From Agrypnia vestita (Eukaryota > Arthropoda > Insecta > Trichoptera > Phryganeidae), in NCBI GenBank assembly GCA_016648135.1, contig JADDOH010004037.1, positions 62,001-126,000 of the forward strand: 64,000 nt of DNA. The letters run 5' to 3'. How positions within the stretch are numbered: position 1 is the first letter of the stretch; each line of letters begins with the position of its first letter. Both the position numbers and the translations under genes were made by a program. This document shows, piece after piece, positions 45,801 to 60,800 of this stretch. Below the pieces are notes generated by a model. It had not been told where the DNA came from, made no database searches, and saw only the letters and a program-made list of their open reading frames with translations.

Positions 45801-48800
45801 TTTTTATATTTATCATTTATTTTTATTATTATTAATTATTGACTAACCTTAAAAAGTGTATTAAGTGTATTATATATTACCATATTCAAATGTTCACAAA
45901 ATACTCTCATGTCACTAAATGACCATCTATTAGGGTCATCAATGACCTGTTGACGGTCTGTATGTTAAAAAATAAAAGAGTAATGCAATGGCCTCACCTG
46001 AAGTAGTGTGAGGCTGCAGAGAGCGCAGATCCAGTACTGGGACGCGCTCCACAAAGCCAGCATGAGGTGGCGCGCCAGGGTCACCAGCGAGAACAGCGAT
46101 ATGTCCGACTCTCGAGACTCCTCAAATGTTAAAAATCATCAGTTCACACTTTTGTTTCACAATTAGCAAAGATAATACAGTAGACTCCGATTACCCAGAA
46201 TGCACAGCGAAAAAACATCCCAGATTTTTTTTTAAATAGAGATACAGTTGCAGATATTTTATACGAAATACGGTTCGTATAAAATATCCGCAACCAGTTA
46301 CAGTTAAATATCACGCACATTGTGCACTTAATATCTGAAAATCACGTACGTGTGTTTGCACGCAGCAAAAATGCCTGCGCAGGGATGCGCAATGTTGTCC
46401 AATACTTTTTTGCACTTACTTCTTAGTAAATTTGCTCCGGCACAAGATTTATGGATTCTATAAATGCTTGAAAATTAATGAATTCTAATGCAGCTAGTTT
46501 ATCGCTGCCTAATATTTTGCCATCCATAATATCTGTAAAATAAAAACTGTGTTACCCATGATAGTTGACCACAAGTAATGCCACCGTCATAAATTACGGG
46601 CTATTTTGTAAAATAAAAACTAACCCATAAAAAACAAGTTTTTATTACACTCCCTTTCTCATTGAATCAGGTTTCGTGCCTAATACACGCGTCGGCGTCA
46701 TTACTCATTTGTATTGATTCCAATTTGAAAAAACCATTAAAATTTCGAAAAATCCAAAATTATACTGTAATTATTACATTTTTTAAACGAAAATTTGTTA
46801 TATCATTTTTATCGTCGCCACGAGTCTGCCTGCAAAGTTTCAGCTCGATTGAATCACGGGAAAAGGGTTAAAAATTGATTCAAAGTTTTTCCGGCAGATA
46901 ACAAACCGCAGACGCTACAAGTTAAAAGAAAGGGAGTAAAAAATGACAACCGTAAGCAACTAACCCTCATAAAGGCACTAAGGCCCAGTTGTTTCAACTT
47001 GGATGAAAATAAAAGTTCTTTTATACATTTTTACAGAAACGGATCGTTTGATGGAGAATGCAAAAATCTATGTTAACAAACTTTTACATTAATCCAACTT
47101 GATGCAACCGGGCCTAAAACAAACTAAACAATAAACATAAAATATATTTTTTGAGGAATCACTTTTCAGACATGATAGATAGCCAATGTTTTCGACTCTA
47201 AACGCTTGTTTGGCCATTATGAGGTGACATTGACATTGGAAATATTATACGCATAATTCGTTCCGGATAATCTGCATCCCAGTTATTCAGATCCCGGATA
47301 ATCGGCAGTCTGCTGTAATATATAACACATCTAATACTATTCAGGTTGGTTTGGGTCGATACTGAAAAGATTATGGAAAGTAATAAAAATTCGATTCGCA
47401 TTGAGACAAATCAATATTAGATCCCAGTTCATCTGAATCTATAAAAAACAGTGCAATATGGCAAATTGCTCCTGTGGTTCTACAGAAACACATTGTGATG
47501 GAAGTTACATGAGGGGTATAAAAGCAAAGGCAGCAATATCTCACTGAGATGTTTCTGAGATAAATATAAAAAAATCTCTCATTACTCAAGGAAATTTCTC
47601 TGGAATCTATGAAACCTAAATCATACTGGGAGTAAGTTTTTAATATAATAATATAATTATATTCTTCCAGTTTGTGTCTTCTGGGGTATTATGCCGTGTT
47701 TTACGATCTTTCTGGCCGACGTTTCGGATCCCATTGCAGGGTCCATCATCAGGGCTGATGTGTTGTTGTGAGTGTCAGTGTTGTGGTTAAGTATTGGCTA
47801 GCAATACCGCAAGTTGCAGTGCAAGAGAAAAAATTCTGAAGGATATAGAAGTTATTAATTTTAATTAAACAACTTTGTATTAACCACTTAACTAATAACT
47901 CTACGTCTACCGGTTTCGACACCACGGTATCTTCATCAGGACAGGGGGTCCTACCCTCACCATAGCTGTAGCCACGCCCTTCTACAAAACTTGATTTGTT
48001 TGCTAGAATAGATAATGGATACCATCTTTAAGAACCACCATGGCACAACATCATTGTACATACTTGGGAGTTAAATGGTACAATTCATTGTTGTCGCAAA
48101 ACAAATTTCAAGAAAGGAACATTACAAAATACAAACAATTTAAGAAAGAAGTCAAATCCTTGATTTTCAACAACGATGAATTGTAACATTGCCCACATGT
48201 CTCTTTTCTACTTTAATTCTTTAGTTCTTCTTTTATACTTTATACTTTAATTATTTTTATACTTTAATTCTTTAGTTCTTCTTTTGTACTTTAATTTAGC
48301 TTGTAAATACTCTTCCCATGAGCTCGAGCTTTGGCTCATATTACGGGGAGTATAATGTCTGTAAAAATGTTGTAATATAGAATCAATTTATTATAAAAAA
48401 ACATGTATCTACCGTATAAATAAATAAATATAATAATAATAATAGTTAGTCCACGTCCGTCCTGATGAAGATACGGTGGTATCGAAATTGGTAGACATAT
48501 AGTTACTAGTTAAGTGGTTTACTTAAAATTAATAATTATATCCAACCACAAAGTTAACGCTATGAACATCGAAGACATAGAGGTGTTTAGTTCTGGTCCC
48601 GGACATAATATGTATTATGCGTACACTGTATTTAAGTTTTGAAGACCTCATAGCGACCTCACGCCGTTTAGAGATTATGCATGTTATCGAACATAAATAT
48701 ATTGATCTAATTATGCACATTGACTATATTTTTCCGCTGTATGATTATTATTAGATGTTAGGAATATTCAGGTGAAGGCACTTTTAGAATGTGTATTCAT

Positions 48801-51800
48801 GTGATCAGAGCTAATTCTGCATATCCTCTTCTTCCACACACCATCTCAACGGAATAAATAGAGCGGGTTTTGACATAAGATGGTACCTTGTGAGTGAGTT
48901 TATTTTTAATGAGATTGCAAGCAAAGTAGCACAACCATTTTTGTAATGAAGGTAGCGTCTAAAAAATTCACTAACATTAACCGGTAAAATTTTTGTACTT
49001 GTGAAAATTTAAATATTGCACTCCTAGAACAACTCCGCCACAAATGAAAAATGTCTGTTTTTAGCTGTGAGTGCCAAATCAACTGCCTGTTCAGTATTTA
49101 TGATAATCATCCGTATTCTGAAAATAGCAATGTCTGGATCTTTAAGATCTTTATCCCAACACTTAATAGACGATAATAAAAATTAAAATGTCCAGAGCGG
49201 ATTTTGGAATTCTACGACTCAAATACATGTATTAAAAGATGATATAACAAAGATTGTTTCTTACAAACGTATTCATTTCTTCATCCACAGCGTCCTGATG
49301 AAATATTCGGCATTACCGCGTATTCAAATCTTCCCATCTTGACATTTGACAGTTATGTCTGGATCTTTAAGATCTTTATCCCAACACTTAATAGACGATA
49401 ATAAAAATTAAAAATAAACGAGACATAGCTTTACGTCGGTGTTTGTTTCTGTAAGTTTCTACGTGAGATAGATGTAGAGGGAGGGAGAAATATGTAAATT
49501 GTTATCTGTCAAATTTTAAGATGGGAAGATTTGAATACGCGGTAACGCCGAATATTTCATCAGGACGCTGTGGATGAAGAAATGAATACGTTTGTAAGAA
49601 ACAATCTTTCTTATATCATCTTTTAATACAGTGTATTTGCGCCGTAGAATTCCAAAATCCGCTCTGGACATTTTTAATTTTTATTATCGTCTATTAAGTG
49701 TTGGGATAAAGATCTTAAAGATCCAGACATTGTTATTTTCAGAATCGGGCCGAATATGTGACTTCCATATGTATATCGAGTACTATTTGTAAGTTATATA
49801 AATTATTGCTGCATTGCGAAGTAAAATATTTTCAAAACATCTGAAACAACACTGCAACAATTTAAATATGGCCGTATAACTAGTACCAGGAAATATTTTA
49901 TATTTATGCCTTAAACAAAATGTACAATAGCCCTATTTTATTGTATGGCCGTGTTGCTTTTAAAAGTACATGGTTATCATAGTAAGCAACACAGCCAAAG
50001 TTTGGTTGATGGCTGTGTACGTCTCATGTCATTCACCACAGATAGCCACATTTTCCATTGCGGAAATGTAATAATGTTGTCTATGACTGTTGGATTACAG
50101 GGGCTAATTGGAAACCAAAATGCCACAATATCTTTAAAATAGCAAACTACATTGCAAATCTAAAATCGTATATTAAAAAATAATGTATTAAATATGTTAA
50201 GACAAATAAATAAATAAAGTTGAAAACTACAAATGCAATTTACTCACAACATGACATTTGGGATTGTGACGTATTGTTCTAGGGGTACCATATGTTCTAC
50301 AAGGAAAGTGGCTCTAATATTGGTGTAAGAGATATCATTACTTTTACTTAAATGCACCAAGTGGAATAATCAAGGAATTCATCAATCTCTTATGGCAAAT
50401 AGTTTTCAACGTTTACTCCTACACACGTGTCAGATTGTACAAGAGTGTGCGTGCACGGTGCCTTCAGAGATGTCCAACTACGATGGAGTCTGCTCCTACC
50501 TCGGCTCCGCGTCTGTACACTTCAAAACCATCAGCATGAAAATGAAAAATACCATTCACAGTAATTATTTCAAAACCTCATGAACGGGAATGTCTACCAC
50601 CGTACCCTACGGGGCCCGGTAAGTACTTAGAACACACGTCACAAGCAATCAAATACGTAAATTAAATACGGTGAACAGTGCTGTCGCGTGGAGCCCCTGC
50701 AGCGACAGTTGGACAGCTCTGGATGGTGTGAAGTGGTGTAGCCGAGTGGGGCGCACTATCCAATGCTAGAATACCTTTTTATCAGACTCCTCGTCATTAA
50801 TATGGGCTCCTTTTATCTTGTTAGCGACCTTGGCAGGCAAAGACAAATCAAGGAAAATAGCCATATTACTATACTATTGATAGAATCGGCGTCATCTAGT
50901 GATATCTAGAATAGTTTATATTTTCACCTGTTCATGAGTTATTAATACTCTCTAGTGCTAATAAACTCAAGTAGAGTAATAACAGTTTAGTTTACATATT
51001 ATCCTCAACGAGTACATATACAGTAGAATCTCGTGAGTTACAATAAGATAAAAGCACTTTTGAATTATGCAGTACACCGATAATTCAAAATTCAAGGAAA
51101 CAAAAAAAATATCGCGATGCGATTGCGAAATTTACCAAAAATCATAAAACTCATTTAAAAAGCCGTTAATTTTATGAAAAAAATATGTTTTGTTTTTCAA
51201 TTGATTCAGCAACATTGTAGATTGACATTTAAAAGAATATTTTTTGTATTATTTGTATGTATCTACTACTTTATTTGATTAATTACATCTACATATTTTA
51301 AAATAATTTTTCAAATAATAAAAAAAAAAACAAGACATTATTCATTTCGATATTTTGACAGTTATACAACACGCTGACGATAGAAGGGTTTTTCCGAAAC
51401 ATGTAGGTGTAATTAATCAAATAAAATAGTAGATACATACAAATAGTACAATCAATATTTTTTTTAAAAGTATGTGTTTTTGCATGTTGATAATAAATCA
51501 TTTTGAAAATGCAATATTTACTATATTAATGCAAAAATCGCGACATTTATTTATACGATATTGACAAATTTTCTGTCCTCACTTACGAAAATATTATTTT
51601 TTCTATTTTCTCACGTTTGGATGGCCGTAATCGAAAATGTTTACAGTTATGTTTGAATTTACGGAAGGATTCTTCAATATTTACTCGATTTTAACTTTCG
51701 ATTCCACCTTTTTCCGACTCTGACTTCTTGAGAACAACACACAGTTATTAGAAATACAGTTGTCCATAAACACGAGAAATAAAAAGATAAGTCCTCTTCC

Positions 51801-54800
51801 ATAATATGTAATAATAATATCTTCCAAAGAAAATTAAACATTTAACAACCCAAACACAGTCATTAGAAAAAGAATCCAATTTAAGAGGAATTTAAAAGAC
51901 GAAAAACAATTTTAAATGTCTTCAATTATGAGGAATTAGCGCAAATTGAAACTATCAGCGCAGCCAAAGAAAGCGTGCATAGGATTCCCCAATTTTAGGG
52001 ATAAAAATTATTTCAAATTACGAATTAATCAACTGTGAAATTAACTTTTTGGAACTACTAAAAAGTGTGTTCTAAAAATTAAAATTTTGACGAATTTTGA
52101 ATTATCGGGGTTTTACTGCATTACTTCTTAGGTAAATAATATCAGTCTTTATAATGCATATCTCAAATAATTTTGCTCATATTATTTCTTGAGCAGACAT
52201 TAAACAAATATAAATTTAAAAATCAAATTAAACTCTTTTATTACTAAAATTAAGAGAAATAAATAATAAACATAATAAGATTCCCAAACTAGAAAATAAT
52301 AATTAATTTGTATTTTTCCCGAGTTCGGAGAACGTGTAGCTCAGTAATACTTACAGATATAGAGCAAGGGATAGAGTTCAAGGTGCGGGCAAGGTCGATG
52401 GGCCCGGGGCCTCGCGCGGGCAGCTGGTACGGGGGCACCTTCTGACACAGCACGGGGTACAGCGGCTCCACTGCAATGCTGAAAATATTTACATTGTTTA
52501 TGGTTTCTCTGAAAATTATAAGTAGTTATACACTGACCTTTTCTGGAAAAAAACAGTATAGTTATTTGGTGATTATTATGATTATGGCCGCAAAATTAAA
52601 TTCCAGACAATCAGAATTCGGACAAAAAATACACAAGTATGAGCTGCTCTCGGGTGTTCCGTGTATTTTAGCATCGGCACTCCGTTGTCTCTTTTCCTCG
52701 CAGCCTTTCGGTCTTGTAACAAATACATAAATATACGCGCTAGTGCAATGTTTTTCTGATATAAGGTTTGTTGACGTCTCTTTCTCGTCTTGAAAGATCA
52801 CGATCCAATGATACCATATATTAACATTTGATATTGCATGTCTACGCTTAAGAGGTTCTTGTAGTGTCGGTTTTTGTTTCAATACCATATGTCATGATCG
52901 GTCGTACACAGGTTTTATATATTTTCATTTTACTCTCGATCAACGTGTGTTTATTTCTCCACACAGTAGTTACTCCGTATGTACTTCTAATTGTGCGTGA
53001 ATACGTTTTATCTGTCAGGATTAAATGAACAGTGTGCAGGATTAGATCAACCAAAATTAAAGCATCCAGATTGGAAGTCCCTCGGGTGAGATTGACGAGA
53101 GCACTAGAGCAGCGACCAGCTCAAGGAGATACAGGTAAACCAGATTTCCTTTTCAATCCTAGTCGAACTTAATGCCTATCCTGTCAGGTTGCGCCACAAA
53201 ACAATTTTGGTTACAGTCCACCAGCGGAACCTTATGTAATAGTATGTATACAAAAAGTGAATAAATAAATAAAAATACCTGGCGTCAGCCTGCATGAAGA
53301 TTTCCATGTTGTCCTTGTTGGCAGCAGACCCCATGACGCACACCACCTGCCCGTACTCCTGCATGATGCTGAGCATCCTCCGCGCCGTGCTGGCCGTACA
53401 GTCGGTGAACAGGGACACCAGAAGTGGCACGTTGTCCACTTGTTCTATATGTGGACGGATGTTGTCTATGCCCCGGGGAAGCTTGGCCTGGAAATATTTT
53501 ATTTTAAATATACTCTCTTTCTCTTTCTCTGGGTGTGACTATACACATTTTAACTCTTTTTATGTTAATCCAAACCATTTTAAAATATTATTTTGGCTCG
53601 CTTACATTCAGCATTTATTTTTGATCATGCATGTCAAATTTAAGTTTTACTTGTACATAATATAGTGGTTATTATTATTGACATCTTAATTTTTTATATT
53701 TTATTTTATATTCTCAATTTTATTTCTTGAATTTTTAGAGCAGATTATTCATTTTCCCAATTAGACCCGCAAACTAGCCGCTTGTATCGACAGTCCCAAT
53801 ATAAACTCGGACATTTACAAAATATTCTTCTGGTTTGTGTTTTCTGGGGTATTATTATTAACACATCAGCCCTGATGATGGACCCTGCAATGGGATCCGA
53901 AACCTCGGCCAGAAAGGTCGTAAAAACACGGCGTAATGCCCCAGAAAACACAAACCAGAAGATTCTGAGTGGCCGTGAAAACTTAAGAACATTTTTACAA
54001 AATATTCATTTTTGACTTTTAGTACCAATAGAAAATACTCTTCTCTACAATCCAAAACTTTTACTTTTACTACTTTTTTAGAGAAAAAAACTACTTCAAA
54101 CAGCTCTCCTGTAATATTGCTTTTTTGTAGATGTCTTAGTTTACGTAGGGACTGTCGATGTATATTTATTATTTTCCTTTGAATTTATAAACATATTGTT
54201 AAAACAGCTGATTATAAAAAAAATTGCAATTATTTGATTTGTTTATTGTTAGCTTGCATGACGATAGTTTCTAATTTCTATAGACACAGAATCTACAAAC
54301 CACACATTAAAAAATATTTTACAATAAAATTTTGCTTCAAATATTATAAAGAGTTAAATTTTTTCATTTGCCACCAGTAAATTAATTACACATTCCATGA
54401 TGACACATTCCAGCGCCAAAGCAACCCTGTGCGCATCCTTTGCAACATCTGGTACGCAGATGGACCCGGAGCACAGACTGACCAAGCGGATAGACTGGAT
54501 CAGGCGGATCGATGTGAAATAGACAATGTGTGAAAAGGACAATAGTTGTAAATGAAGTTAGGATCCTAGCCCGACGTGTGTTTCGGACCACTTTGAACTG
54601 GACTCTTATTATGTGTATTTTAGATTTAAGCTGTTTGTTTATTAGTGTTATGTGTATAAGGGAATCTATTATTATATGTAGTTTAGTTTGTGAACAATTT
54701 TAGCCTACTATTATGTGTAGTTTAGATGTAAGCCAAGTATTGTGAGAAATGCAAACGAGAGATGAGTGCTTGATGTGAGTGTTAGGTAGTAATTGTGGGA

Positions 54801-57800
54801 ACTATGCCTATAGGTAGCGACAAGGCTAGCCACCTGTCATGCCGCAGTCCCCACGGTGGCGCAAAGAGGAGGATAGAATGCCGGATTGGTGTGTGGAATA
54901 TTAGAGGAGGAATGGAAAGGAAGATGAATGAAATGTGTGAGAGCATGAGGAGTAAATGTTTAGATGTACTATGTATAAGTGAGAGTATGAAGAAAGGAAG
55001 TGGAGAGATGGAACACAATGGTCTGCTCGTACTGTGGTCGGGAGTCCCAGAGGCAGACCGAGCATGCCAGGGTGTTGCAACGCTGCTTTCTGAGCGAATG
55101 GTCGAATGTATGAAAGAATATGGGTTCATTAGTGCCAGGCTCATGTGGATCCGTTTCAAAATTGGGATCACTGGGGTATTTCTTATTGTAGGTTATGCCC
55201 CTGTAAACTCAGATAAAGACGAAGTGAAAGATGAGTTTTGGACGAGTGTAAGAGATGTCATAGACATGAAAAGCGACAGCGAAAGATTGATTTTGGCTGG
55301 AGATTTGAATGGGTGGGTTGGAACTCGAAGAGATGGCTTCGAGTCTGCGCTTGGTATATTTGGGGATGGAAGGACGAATGGAAATGGCGATAGTTTGCTT
55401 GAAGTATGTTTGGAGTGGAACCTTTTTGTATCCAATACTTTTTTTGAACACAAAGGAATCCACCAATATACGTGGGAAAGAGGAAATGAAAGGTCAATGA
55501 TTGATTTCGTTGTAATTGACTCTAGATTGAGGTCCGCCACTGTTGACACCAGGGTGTTTCGAGGCGCTGAAATTGAAACGGATCACTTTCTTGTAGTATC
55601 AAGAGTGAATCTGTTTCACGGGTGGCGATCTAAGAAGAAAACGGTGGTAGCCCCGACTAGGGTCAAAATCGAAAGATTGCAAGAGAAGGATACCAGGGAA
55701 AAGTTTGAAAGGAAAACCGCTGAAAGGTTAAATGAGAAATGTATGGAAGAGCTCAATATTGATAGTGCATGGGAACACATCAAAAAGAGCCTGTATGAGT
55801 CAGCCAAGGAAGTGTGCGGTGTGACCGTCCAAGGAAGGAAGAAAGGAGATGCATGGTGGGATGATGAGATTAGAGATCTTATAAATGAGAAGAAAAAAGC
55901 GTGGTGTAACCTCTTGGCATCAAAGAATGGAGATGTGAATGGATATACGCTAGCAAAGGATCTATATATTGTATGTAAGAAAAAGGTAAAGCACGGAGTG
56001 AAAGAAAGAAAGGAGCGTTTGAGGAAGGACGAGGGTCTTAAATTGACTCAGAACTTCCAAGAGAATATCAAGATCTTTTGGAAGGAAGTTAAAAAGTCTC
56101 GAAGTGGTACGAAAAGAGGTTGTGTGAATGCTATTATGTCAAAGAATGGAAAGATGCTTAGAAACGAGAATGAAATAAAAGATAGATGGAAGGAATTTTT
56201 TGAAGAAATGTATGAGAGTAATGGGAATGTGAGTGAGGACTCCTTTGAGGCGTCCAACGGATTTATGAATAGTGACGACAGTGTGAATGAAATAACTGTG
56301 GAAGAAATTAAAAGAGCATTGAAGCACATGAAGAATGGCAAGGCTGTGGGTTATGATAATGTTGCTGCCGAGTACATTAAGGGTGGTGGTCCAGTAATAC
56401 TCACGTGGCTTCATTGACTCTTCAACCAATGTTTAGAGGGCAGCTACACTCCTAAGGATTGGAGAAGAGCTGTTATCATGCCTCTATACAAAGGAAAAGG
56501 GTCGCGAATGGACTGCGCGAATTATCGGGCCATTAGCCTATTGAGCTCTGTTGGCAAACTGTATGCGAGAATTTTGATAGAAAGAGTGAGGTTGATAACG
56601 AAAGAAAAAGTGTGGGATATACAAAGAGCCTTCATGAGTGGAAGAGGATGCATGGACTAGATTTTCTCACTGCGCCAGATGACGGAAAAGTTCTTGGCAA
56701 AGAACCAAAAACTTTTTTGTGCCTTTGTGGATCTCCAAAAAGCGTATGACAGAGTGATAAGACGAAAGTTACGGAAGGTTTTGTCTGAATATGGGGTGAA
56801 GAGTAAATTACATACATACAGGCAATGGCATCCCTGTACGAAGGAAGTAGTGCTTGCGTGAGAATTAATGGGACATTCACATCATGGTTTTATATTACAA
56901 AAGGTGTCAAACATGGATGCGTAATGTCACCATGGCTTTTCAACCTGTGTATGGATAATTGTATTAAAGAACTGAAGGAACTAGAAATAGGAGCGAAAAT
57001 GGACGGACTCACCATATCCTGTCTGCTATACTCAGACGATGCAGTATTAGTGGCTAACAGTGAAGCTGATCTGCAGTGCCTGGTATCCAGGATGTCCGAT
57101 GTAGGTATGCATGCAGAGTGAACTTCTAATGAATGTCAGCAAATCTAATATGATGGTATTCGAGAGAGACGAAAGAGTGACTAAGTGTGATGTAATTATA
57201 AACAACGAATGCTTAGAACAAGTGAACGACTTTGTGTATTTGGGAAGTATGTTTAGTAGAAACGGCAAGGCTGAGAATGATATCGAAAGGAGAGGAACTG
57301 CGGGAAACAAAGTTAATGGTGCACTAAATGCAATTATGGCCAATAAGAATCTGTCAAAGGAAGCAAGACTAGCGGTACATAATGGCGTTCTAGTGCCAAC
57401 CCTTATGTATGTAAGTGAAGCCTGGAATTGGCAAAAGAGGAATGAAAGTAGACTGAATGCGGTGGAAATGCGGTCACTAAGACGCTTGTGTGGAAAATCT
57501 TTGGTCGATAGAGTGAGGAATGAACAAATTAGAAGTGACTGCAATGCTGGCTGTAGTGTGGTAGATAGAATAAAGAAAGGAGTGCTGAGATGGTTTGGTC
57601 ATGTGGAACGTATGAACGAGGAAAGGATGGTTAAGAAAATATATGAGGCGAATGTTGAAGGCAACAGGAATAGAGGGCGTCCGCGAAAGACCTGGCACGA
57701 TCAGGTACTACAAGTATTTGAGGATGGCCCTGTTAAAAGCCGCAACAATCGTAGAACGTGTATGAGAAGATGTATGAATGTGGCCGAAGCAAAAGTGGTG

Positions 57801-60800
57801 TGCCAGGATAGAAGAGTGTGGCGTTCAATCCTCTCTGCCTACCCCTGCAGGGAAACGGCGTGATGGTTAGTTAGTTAGTTAGTTAGTTAAATTAATTACA
57901 AATAATTTTGGTGGTGCAATTCTCAAAACCATCTCACCCTGTTGCGCATGTCGAAGTTGACGGGCGCGGAGTGGTCGGTAGAGTCTGTCAGGCAGGACAG
58001 GGACCGGCAGCCCTCGGGGCCTTCACCCGGCTCCCCGGGATGTCCTTCGGCGCCGCCAGCCTCCCCCTCCCAGCCCCCGAGGAGTACGGAGTCCTGCGAC
58101 ACCTGACCTGATGGCTGTAAGAGAATTAGTGAGAATAGTGGAGATAACATTGATTTTAACCTTCCCTCTCCGGCGCTGTGAACCGAGTTGGCATTGCCTC
58201 TAATGATGTGGATATCTCTGCAAATATACTAAATAAAGACTTCATATTTTAAGTATTCCTCCGTAATGCTTATATGTATTCAATAAAATAATTACAAGAT
58301 AGACGATTTTACTGAACACAACAAAATTAAATGTTTTGTCGAAGAAACTGACATTAATTTGTCAATAATACATATTGAGATGAAGACACTAAAGATGGTA
58401 GCAGGCAAGAATCTGAAGGATCGTGTGAGGAATACCAGAATAGGAGAAATATGTGAGGTTGAGGACCTTGTAGGATGGAGTATGGTCATGTCCAGAGAAT
58501 GGACAGCACCAGACTCCCTTATCTTCTGTGTATAGTTTTCTGGGATATTATGCTGTGTATATGTGACCTCTCTGGCCGACTTTCGGATCCCATTGGATCC
58601 CAACAGCTTTGTTCCTGAGAGACATCTATAATATATCGACAGCTCGTACGTATAATATCGTAACCCACAAATCGACGATTTTGAACGACGTTTTTTGTGT
58701 ATACACATGTGTATTTAATTATATCTTTAATTCCAAGAAAGAAAAAAAAATATTTTGCAACAAATAACGTTTTTTTATAATATTTTTTTTTTCTTGGAAT
58801 TAAAGATATAATTAAATACATATGAAATACACAATAAACTCAAAATTGTCGATTTGTGGGTTACTTTGATATGATGATGGGTGGATTTGTAGATATTGTA
58901 CGTAGGAGCCATCGATATGTATCTTGAGTTCCAAAGTCCATTGAATACATTGAACAAAATTTTTAAAATAAAAATGATGGAAGCATGTTCCAAGCCGCCT
59001 ACTTCAGTTCAACAAAGGACAGAGTTGGACCTACCATGTTGGCCTGCTGGGTGGATATGATGGAATCATCCCTGGTGTCGTACCTCACGTGGCTGGCCTC
59101 GTTGTAAAACTTGACAGTAGAGTGGTCGAGGTTGATGGCTCCGGGGGCCGAGTTGCTCATGGGCTTGGACGACGCGAGGTTGCTAAAGTGTAACAGGCAA
59201 AAATGCGATAATAATGTGCACAAAGTCAATCGCACGATTCGATACATAATACATCGCTGAAAATTTAAATTTTGACTAAGAAAAAAGCAAAAGGATAAGG
59301 CCTAGATTTACTACTTATTTAGGCTAAAATGTATCTAACCCGAGACCCCGAGGCTTTGAAATGTTTACACTTTTATTTATTATTTATTAACTTTTTGTAT
59401 AAATACATATTAATACAATGGAGCTGGCAGAAGAGGAACGAAAGTAGACCGAATGCGGTGGAGATGAGCTTAGACGTAAAATGTGTGGCAAATCTATTTA
59501 TGATACAGTAAAGAATGAAGATATTAGGAATAAATGTAAAGCTGATCTTAGCATAACAGAATTAAAAAAGGGTTACTCGGATAGTTTGGGCATGTTGAGC
59601 GAATGAATGAGGAAAAAATAGTAATAAAGATATATAATGAAAGTGTTGATGGCGCCAGAAATAAAGGGCGACCGTGGAAGACGTGGCATGACCATTAACC
59701 TGATACTGGAAGATGGTCCCGTTAGAAGCCTCAATAACCGGCGAGCTTGCATGCGAAGATGTGTATGAGGCGAGAGTTGTATGTTGGGACGGAAGAGTGT
59801 GGTGCTCTATCCTCTCTGCCTACCCCGACGGAGAAATGGCATGATGGTAAGTAAGTAAGTAATACAACGGCTGGTTTATTGCCAGTTGGTAATTTCTTCC
59901 AAACAATCACACAATTTAGTGAAACAATTGAAAAATATTTCCGGTATACAATGTTACAGTGACAAAATAAGCTCCATTATGCCGAGATAAGTAGGAGATG
60001 AATGGGGACTAAGAAGAGTTTTGGGAAAGGTGAAATTGCTTTAGTCTGCTTTTGAAGGTAGTTATGATCTGTGATGATGTGCACAGTTGATTCCACAGCC
60101 TAGCCGACTGCACTTGGAATGAGGAGCTGAAGAATTCTGTATTACAAATGGGGATGGATAGTGAAGTACTGTCAGCTCAACAGAGTGGAAGGCCATGTTC
60201 AGATAGAAAGTTGAATTTAGATTTCAGGTACTGAGGTGATAGAGGATTGAAAAGGACATTATAAAGTAGAGATAAAACATGGATATCACGGCATAGTCAG
60301 GCATGTAGGCCAATGGAGGAGATTGCGGAAAGATGAGAAGTGATAGAATTTTTTGAGGTTGATGAGGAACGCCTTCAAAATGTATTTATCCATTTTGAAG
60401 GCGTCCCAGTTTGTTGAGTCTGACATCCGCATAACCAAGTAGAGATTGCGTAATTTTTATTTTCAGTAAATCGGGAGAAAGTTCTTAAGTCTGCTTAGGA
60501 AGTGAATACTGCAAAATATTTTCACATTGTAATGAAATGACAAGTGATTACGCTAACCAGAAAGAAAGGAGAATATTATTATACACGTATGTATACATTT
60601 TAAAATTATTATTATTATATAATTAAATAAAACACGACTTGGTGTACACCATTAATTATTTCTTTTCTTTATTCATTATGAATAAACACCTTTACAAGTT
60701 TTGGGAACGAAGTTCCCTTCCTCAGGAGGATACAAAGTATACTCAACTACTGTATACTTTGTATCCTCCTAAGGGAACTTCATTCCCGAAACTTGTAGAG

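Noticed and set aside
50392..50583. Small ORF of balanced composition in the large TMEM94 intron
   Set aside because: No family is recognised, the translation lacks a domain, and no splice partner was found. I could not support calling it a gene.
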